Source: Delphinapterus leucas
Taxonomy: Eukaryota > Chordata > Mammalia > Artiodactyla > Monodontidae
Length of the DNA stretch: 64,000 nucleotides
Reading direction: 5' to 3'
NCBI RefSeq assembly: GCF_002288925.2
Contig: NW_022098024.1
Coordinates: forward strand, 498,037-562,036
Made by a program: the position numbers and the translations under genes
Shown: positions 56,884 to 64,000 of the stretch, in pieces
Numbering within the stretch: position 1 is the stretch's first letter
How the letters are laid out: the number at the start of each line of letters is the position of its first letter
The notes under the pieces: model-generated
The model's input: only the letters and a program-made list of their open reading frames with translations
The model's database searches: none
What the model was told of the DNA's origin: nothing

Positions 56884-59800
56884 ATGATCATAGGAACATA
56901 CATATCGATAATTACATTAAACGTGAATGTATTAAATGCTCCAACCAAAAGACACAGGCTTGCTGAATGGATACAAAAACAAGACCCATATATATGCTGT
57001 CTACAAGAGACCCACTTCAGACCTAGGGACACATACAGGCTGAAAGTGAGGGGATGGAAAAAGATACTCCATGCAAATGGAAATCAAAAGAAAGCTGGAG
57101 TAGCAATACTCATATCAGATAAAATAGAGTTTAAAATAATGTTACAAGAAACAAGGAAGGACACTACATAATGATCAAGGGATCAATCCAAGAAGAAGAT
57201 ATAAGAATTATAAATATACATGCACCCAACATAGGAGCACCGCAATACATAAGGAAAATGCTAACAGCTATAAAAGAGGAAATCAACAGTAACACAGTAA
57301 TAGTGGGGGACTTTAGCACTTCACTTACACCAATGGACAGATAATCCAGACAGAAAATTAATAAGGAAACACAAACTTTAAATGACACAATGGACCAGAT
57401 ACATTTAATTGATATTTAAAGGACATTCCATCCAAAAACAGCAGATTACACTTTCTTCTCAAGTGTGCACAGAACATTCTCCAGGATAGATCACATCTTG
57501 GGTCACAAATCAAGCCTTGGTAAATTTAAGAAAATTGAAATCATATCAAACATCTTTTCCGACCACAGTGCTATGAGATTAGAAATAAATTGCAGGGAAA
57601 AAATGTAAAAAAACACACACATGTGGAGGCTAAACAATACATTACTAAATAACCAAGAGATCATTAAAGAAATAAAAAGGAAACCAAAAAATACCTAGAC
57701 ACAAATGATAATGAAAACACGATGATCCAAAACCTATGGGATGCAGCAAAAGCAGTTCTAAGAGGGAAGTTTAGAGCAATACAATCCTACCTCAAGAAAC
57801 AAGAAAAATCTCAAATAAACAATCTAACGTTACACCTAAAGGAACTAGAGAAGGAAGAACAAACAAAATCCAAAGTTAGTAGAAGGAAAGAAATCATAAA
57901 GATCAGAGCAGAAATAAATGAAACAGAAATGAAGAAAACAATAGCAACGATCAATATAACTAAAAGCTGGTTCTTTGAGAAGATAAACAAAATTGAGAAA
58001 CCTTTAGCCAGACTCATCAAGAAAAAGGAGAGGAGTCAAATCAATAAAATTAGAAACAAAAAAAGGAGAAGGTAACATAGACACCAAAGAAATAAAAAAG
58101 ATCATGAGAGACTACTACAAACAGCTCTATGCCAATAAAATGGTCAACCTGGAAGAAATGGACAAATTCTTAGAAAGGTATAACCTTCCAAGACTGAACC
58201 AGGAAGAAACAGAAACTATGAACAGACCAGTCACAAGTAATGAAATTCGAACTGTGATTAAAAATCTTCCAACAAACAAATTCCAGGACCAGATGGCTTC
58301 ACAGGTAAATTCTATCAAACATTTAGAGAACAGCTAACACCCGTACTTCTCAAACTCTTCCAAAAATTTGCAGAGGAAGGAACACTCCCAGAGTCATTTT
58401 ACAAGGTCACCATTATCCTGATACCAAAACCAGACAAGGATACTACAGAAAAAGAAAATTGCAGACCAATATCGCTGATGAATATAGATGCAAAAATCCT
58501 CAACAAAATACTAGCAAACAGAATCCAATAACACATTAAAAGGATCACACACCATAATCAAGTGGGGTTTATCCTAGGGATGCAAGGATTCTCCAGTATA
58601 TGCAAATCAACCAATGTGATACACCATATTAACAAACTTAAGAATAAAAACCATATGATCACCTCAATACATGCAGAAAAACGCTTTTGACAAAATTCAA
58701 CACCCATTTATAATAAAAGCTCTCCATAAAGTGGGCATAGAGGGACCTACCTCAACATAATAAAGGCCATATATGACAAACCCACAACAAACAGCATTCT
58801 CAATGGTGAAAAACTAAGATCAGGAATTTTTCAACATAGTTTTAGAAGTCCTAGCCATGGCAGTCAGAGAAGAAAAAGAAATAAAAGGAATCCAAATTGG
58901 AAAAGAAGAAGTTAAACTGTTATGGTTTGCAGATGACATGATACTGTATGTAGATAATCCTAAAGATGGCACCAGAAAACTACTATAGCTAATCAATGAA
59001 TCTGATAAAGTTGCAGGATACAAAATTAACACACAGAAGTTTATTGCATTCCTATACACTAAGGACAAAAAATGTGAAAGAGAAATTAAGGAAACAATCC
59101 CTTTCACCATTGCAACAAAAAGAATAAAATATCTAGGAATAAACCTACCTAAGGAGGCAAAAGACCTGTACTCAGAAAACTATAAGACACTGATGAAAGA
59201 AATCAAAGATGACAGAAACAGATGGAGTGATATAACATGTTCTTGGATTGGAAGAATCAATATTGTGAAAATGACTAAACGCCCAATGCAATCTATAGAT
59301 TCAATGCAATCCCAATCAAATTACCAATGGCATTTTTTACAGAACTAGAACAAAAAATCTTAAAATTTGTATGTAGACACAAAAGACTCCGAATAGCCAA
59401 AGCAATCTTGAGGGAAAAGAAAACAGAGCTGGAGGAATCAGACTCACTGACTTCAGACTATACTGCATAGTTACAGTAATCAAGACACTATGGTACTGGC
59501 ACAAAAAGAGAAATATAGATCAATGGAACAGGATAGAAAGCCCAGAGATAAACCCACACATCTATGGTCAAGTAATCTATGACACAGGAGGCAAAGATAT
59601 ACAATGGAGAAAAGACAGTCTCTTCAATACGTGGTGCTGGGAAAACTGGACAGTTACATGTAAAAGAATGAAATTAGAACACTCCCAAACACCATACACA
59701 AAAATAAACTCAAAATGGATTAAAGACCTAAATGTAAGACCAGACACTATAAAACTCTCAGAGGAAAACATAGGAAGAACACTCTTTGATATAAATCACA

Positions 59801-60651
59801 ACAAGATATTTTTTGACCCACTGCCTAGAGTAATGGAAATGAAAACAAAAATAAACAAATGGAACCTAAAGAAACTTCAAAACTTTTGCACAGCAAAGGA
59901 AACCATAAACAAGACCAAAAGACAACCCTCAGAATGGGAGAAAATATTTGCTAATGAAGCAACTGACCAAGGATTAATCTCCAAAATTTACAAGCAGCTC
60001 ATGCAGCTCAGTAACAAAAAAACAAACAACCCAATCCAAAAATGGTCAGAAGACCTAAATAGACATTTCTCCAAAGAAGATATACAGACTGCCAACAAAC
60101 ATGTGAAAGAATGCTCAACATCATTAATCATTAGAGAAATGCAAATCAAAACTACAATGAGATATCATCTCACACCGGTCAGAATGGTCATCATCAAAAA
60201 ATCTAGAAACAATAAATGCTGGAGAGGGTGTGGAGAAAAGGGAACACTCTTGCACTGCTGGTGGGAATGTGAATTGGTTCAGCCACTATGGAGAACAGTA
60301 TGGAGGTTCCTTAAAAAACTACAAATAGAACTACCATATGACCCAGCAATCCCACTACTGGGCATATACCCTGAGAAAACCAAAATTCAAAAAGAGTCAT
60401 GTACCAAAATATTCATTGCAACTCTATTTACAATAGCCCAGAGATGGAAACAACCTAAGTGCCCATCATCAGATGAATGGATAAAGAAGATGTGGCACAT
60501 ATATAGAATGGAATATTACTCAGCCATAAAAAGAAACAAAATTGAGCTATTTGTAATGAGGTGGATAGACCTAGAGTCTGTCATACAGAGTGAAGCAAGT
60601 CAGAAAGAAAAAGACAAATACCGTATTCTAACACATATATATGGAATTTAA
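56884..60651 (+). pseudogene. Degenerate L1 ORF2 (endonuclease and reverse transcriptase)
   Basis: ORF2p normally nicks target DNA and reverse-transcribes L1 RNA. The start (56884) lies 58 bp after ORF1. The first 95 codons are open and show the endonuclease motifs 'LNVNVLNAP' and 'CCLQETHF' (catalytic Asn and Glu). A stop at 57169-57171 and later frameshifts or stops break the rest. 'VIVGDF' (near 57300) and the reverse transcriptase catalytic motif FADD (58926-58937) survive in other frames. The last 327 codons (59668-60651) are open and carry the C-terminal Cys/His knuckle C-x3-C-x8-H-C-x3-C (60217-60270). Total span about 3.77 kb, the normal ORF2 length, so decay is by small lesions. Confidence 0.9.
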
Positions 60652-61026
60652 GAAAAAAAAATGTCATGAACAACCTAGGGGTAAGACAGGAATAAAGACA
60701 CAGACCTACTGGAGAACGGACTTGAGGATATGGGGAGGGGGAAGGGTGAGCTGTGACAGGGCGAGAGAGAGGCATGGACATATATACACTAACAAACGTG
60801 AGGTAGATAGCTAGTGGGAAGCAGCCGCATGGCACAGGGATATCGGCTCAGTGCTTTGTGACTGCCTGGAGGGGTGGGATAGGGAGGGTGGGAGGGAGGG
60901 AGACGCAAGAGGGAAGAGATATGGGAACATATGTATATGTATAACTGATTTGCTTTGTTATAAAGCAGAAACTAACACACCATTGTTAAGCAATTACACC
61001 CCAATAAAGATGTTAAAAAAAAAAAA
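60652..61026 (+). other. L1 3' UTR with G-rich tract and poly(A)
   Basis: 3' UTR of the main L1. The G-rich tract at 60871-60900 has six runs of three or more G, able in principle to form a G-quadruplex. It ends with AATAAA (61003-61008) and an A12 run. Confidence 0.8.
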
Positions 61027-61501
61027 GACACATGCACCCCAAGGTTCATTGCAGCACTATTTACAATAGCTAGGTCATGGTAGCAACCTACATGCGCATT
61101 GACAGACGAATGGCTGAAGAAGATGTGGTAGATATATACAATGGAATATTACTCAGCCATAAAAAGAATTAAATTGGGTCATTTGTAGAGACGTGGATGG
61201 ACCTAGAGACTGTCATACAGTGTAAAGTAAGTCAGAAAGAGAAAAATAAATATTGTATATTAATGCATATATGTGGAACCTAGAGAAATGGTACAGATGA
61301 ACCTGTTTGCAGGGCAGACATAGAGACACAGATGTAGAGAACAAACGTATGGACACCAAGGAGGGAAAGCTGGGGGAGGGAGGTAATGGTGGTGGGATGA
61401 ATTGGGAGATTGGGATTTTATACACTGATTTGTATAAAATAGATAACTAATAAGAACCTGCTGTATAAAAAATAAAATAAAACTCATAAATAAATAAATA
61501 A
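61027..61501 (+). mobile_element. Second L1 3' end, probable transduced segment
   Basis: Starts in an ORF2 C-terminal region ('ggttcattgcagcactattt', 'tggaatattactcagccata'), runs through a distinct 3' UTR ('ttgggattttatacactgat', 'agaacctgctgtataaaaaa') and ends in an AAATA/TAAA tail abutting the downstream duplication. Its 3' UTR differs from the preceding one, so this is another L1 subfamily, not a tandem copy. Confidence 0.85.
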
Positions 61502-61518
61502 ATAAGAATGAAAGTTCC

Positions 61519-61599
61519 TGAGTACAGGGCCTAAAACTGTATTTGTCCCATTATATTCCCATAACCTAATTAATTCCAATACGAAAGACTGAATAAATA
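61519..61599. other. Spacer
   Basis: No recognised feature. Confidence 0.5.
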
Positions 61600-61860
61600 T
61601 TTATTAATGTACCAATAACTTTATCATAATAGCTACCATTTTTCTTTAGGATTTAAATGTCACACACTGTTCTAGATTCTATTACCTTAAATTCTCACAA
61701 TGAACCAATAAAATAAGTACTATTATTACCTCATACTACAGATGAAGAAGTGATGTGAAAAGATGTTAGATAACTATTTCAAGGTTGTACAATATAATGA
61801 GTGAGGAGTAGTGGAAGAATAAGACTTGGAATTAGATGTATGACTTCTAAGTTCTTATAT
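61600..61860 (-). mobile_element. MIR SINE
   Basis: Reverse MIR: 'cataatagctaccatttttc', 'cacacactgttctagattct', 'aagtactattattacctcat', 'cagatgaagaagtgatgtga'. Confidence 0.8.
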
Positions 61861-62019
61861 GAGACCTTTTTCCTTCTGTGTTCTTATGAAGGAAAGTATA
61901 ATATAACTGTCAAGTTGATAAAGAAAGCTGAAGTCAACTCTTGAAATAAACCTGCCATCACCCATAGCTCTGCAACATGGGGGTCATCTTTGAACTTGTC
62001 TGTGCCACTAATGAAGGAA
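61861..62019. other. Spacer
   Basis: No recognised feature. Confidence 0.5.
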
Positions 62020-62125
62020 TGAATATTTTTGAGATCTAGGATTGCAGTTATCTTGTCTTAGCACAACACCTGACACACAATAGGTACGCAGTATACGTTG
62101 ATGGACGAATATGGAAGGAATGAGT
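62020..62125 (+). mobile_element. L2 LINE 3' end
   Basis: Forward L2 terminus: 'cacaacacctgacacacaat', 'aggtacgcagtatacgttga', 'tggacgaatatggaaggaat'. Confidence 0.7.
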
Positions 62126-62194
62126 AGTGATTAGAGACCTGGTGGTTGCTGAAGGAGACTGTGATGGGTTATATTTCACATGTTGTTTTATATA

Positions 62195-62345
62195 AAATTA
62201 CCAATGTCATGATTCAGTGTGGCCCTATGCAATGTATCTTACATATTTTATTTGCTCAACCATCACAAAAACATGTAGGGTGGGAACTGTTAGCTAATTT
62301 TACAGATGAGGGTGTTAGCTCAACCAAGATGCTAAGTTTTTTGAA
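62195..62345 (-). mobile_element. MIR SINE fragment
   Basis: Reverse MIR, weak: 'attttatttgctcaaccatc', 'aattttacagatgagggtgt'. Confidence 0.5.
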
Positions 62346-64000
62346 TCTTAATTTCTGGTTGTTTCTACCACATCAGGTTAGCATGCAGTTTTTTGTTTTT
62401 GTTTTTTTAAAAGAATTCAGTGTAGCTTTCTTCATTATAACAACTCTGTTGAAGGTTGTACACTTCTCAGGAAGGTGAGAGCACAGAGAGTTGTAGTACT
62501 GAGAGTCAACAATGACCAACATGTAGGTTCATATTATTCTTATTTCCTCCATTCTATTGTTGAGCAAGTCTTAGGTTAATCATTTTTGAATGATTTGATT
62601 TGAAATGGACACTCAATTCATTGCCTCAATCTACCAGCCTCTTTGGGCCATTAACTTTTTATAGGAGGAAAGTGTTTGCAGATCTTCCATAGAGTAATTG
62701 GCTCTGAATATCTGTGGTGAGAGACTGTGTAAGCTGTGTGAAGGGGCTTGGGGTGCCTTGCAAAAGCCATTCAGGGTTACCTATCAGGTGGGTGAGGTGA
62801 TATGGTGAGAGCTGACAGGCGTTCAGTATCTCACTGTTATAGACAGGCTATTCTAAATTGAATGGATTGAAGCTTTGATTAAAGGCTGAAGATGCAAGCT
62901 AGTCAGGGTGGTCAAAATGTTTAGTCCTATTAACATTCTCCTGTAAACCGCTGAACCATTTGGTCAATAGACCAGACTTCTGGGTTAGAGAGAATAATAA
63001 TTATGGCTGGCCAATTGGTAATGGATTCTCTTAACCATCTCCCAGGGAACTTGTTGCACTATTTTAAAGCAGAACTATTGGAAAGCTCCACTCCAGGTCT
63101 TCACAAAATCATTCTTAGAGTGTGAGACAATTTGGCTTAACATTGAACAGAAGTGGCATATTAATATGGACATTTTCCTAGCATTGAATGTACTTTGCAG
63201 GAAAAAATGGCAAACTGATTTTGAGAAAAGATTCACAGACTTATGTCTGAGTGATGAGAGCTTACTTGTTTTTTTCTTTTTCTTTACAAACAATACATTG
63301 AGTAATTAGGGAAGAACATAACTACTGAATTACATTTTTAAATGTTACACTGTCCCTTTCCTTACAATCTACTGAAAAGAAATAGCATTTCTAATCCTTT
63401 AGATGTTCTGTTTCTAAACAAATCATAAAGCCAGGACTTGGTTTATATATAAAATTGACAAATTTCAGCACTAAGTCTCATTGACTAGAAATCAGTGTAA
63501 CATATGTTTCTGCATGGATTTTTAGTTTCTTTAATCTTACCCTTCTCCTTGTATCAGCAGAAAATATTTTTTGAAAGCTGGATACTAGTTCCAGTATGGT
63601 TTGAGAAAATCTCAAAGCACAAAAGACACATATAAAGGGCCCCTCTTCTCTCCCTGTCTGGCCATTCAGGAATAGAAAGGCGTTACTCGGATTCTGGAAA
63701 CATGTGTTTCTTTATATCAGTCTCCTTTCAAGAAGATTTTGAGGCAGAATGGAAAAACATGGAATAAATCAAAATAAAGTAGGAAGAAATCAGGGTGCAG
63801 AAATAGTAAAGTGAGGTGCAAGAAGGATTGGGAATTTTAGTACTGTGCTATAAATTTTTGAAAAATCATTAGAACTCAGCTAAAATTTTGCTGTGAGCTG
63901 CTAACAACCAAAATTAAGTTAGAACATCCCCAATATGTGTAAGATTAAAACAACCAGATCTCAGCTGAAGCAAGAAATGTTAAAATTCCAAAATCACCAT
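62346..64000. other. Non-repetitive stretch to the window end
   Basis: No named repeat, gene or RNA. 62985-63030 holds 'taataattatggctgg' and 'ccaattggtaatgg', homeodomain/CCAAT-like cores of unproven meaning. Confidence 0.45.

Larger units (their letters stand above)
55806..61501 (+). mobile_element. L1 LINE insertion with a second L1 3' end attached
   Basis: A 5'-truncated L1 (about 90 bp left before ORF1), ORF1 and ORF2 remnants, a 3' UTR, AATAAA (61003-61008) and a first A run (61015-61026). A different L1 3' end follows in the same orientation (61027-61501) and finishes in an AAATA-rich tail. One duplication, 'ataagaatgaaagttcc' (55789-55805 and 61502-61518), flanks the whole 5.7 kb. 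No duplication separates the two parts. The first L1 resembles cetartiodactyl L1s and is less diverged than the others in the window. Both frames are broken, so it cannot move on its own. Confidence 0.9.

Noticed and set aside
1..64000. CRISPR arrays, operons, prophage or other prokaryotic systems
   Set aside because: Repeat content, base composition and absence of dense genes show mammalian nuclear DNA.

Overview
This window looks like noncoding nuclear DNA from a placental mammal, and the repeats point to a cetartiodactyl, most likely a cetacean (whale or dolphin). The strongest evidence is eight tRNA-derived SINEs of the CHR type known from cetaceans, hippos and ruminants. Five of them are the compact GC-rich form, without the long middle section, that is typical of cetacean genomes. 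I saw no BovB element, which would be expected in a ruminant. Family names come from memory of consensus sequences, not from a search.

I recognise no intact protein-coding gene, rRNA, tRNA, snRNA or CpG island. The open frames are short and lie mostly in or opposite repeats. The window is therefore either intergenic (gene-poor) or part of a large intron. The only coding remnants are a degenerate L1 ORF1/ORF2 pair (55.9-60.7 kb), the C-terminal tip of a dead hAT transposase (about 23.45-23.6 kb), and one unrecognised minus-strand reading frame with a single internal stop (15.65-15.93 kb).

Layout. 0-5 kb: MaLR LTR, MIR and L2 relics and a TA/TG microsatellite. 5-10 kb: long-form CHR SINE, MIRs, a 130-bp polypurine block. 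10-20 kb: an L2, three old plus-strand L1 pieces and four CHR SINEs. 20-30 kb: MIR, L2, hAT and MER5-like relics plus non-repetitive stretches that could be regulatory. 30-45 kb: MER2 nested in an LTR-like repeat, an MLT1 LTR, MER20, L1, MIR, one SINE and AT-rich non-repetitive blocks. 45-55 kb: ancient L2/MIR, two SINEs, microsatellites. 55.8-61.5 kb: a large, comparatively young L1 insertion with a second L1 3' end attached, the pair flanked by one target-site duplication. 61.5-64 kb: MIR and L2 relics, then unremarkable sequence.

Most interesting: (1) the 5.7-kb L1 composite, whose single duplication and two successive poly(A) tracts fit a 3' transduction; (2) every recognisable L1 piece is on the plus strand, as might be expected in an intron of a minus-strand gene; (3) several non-repetitive blocks with palindromes and transcription-factor-like motifs; (4) the hAT transposase remnant. 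I found no convincing new biological system.
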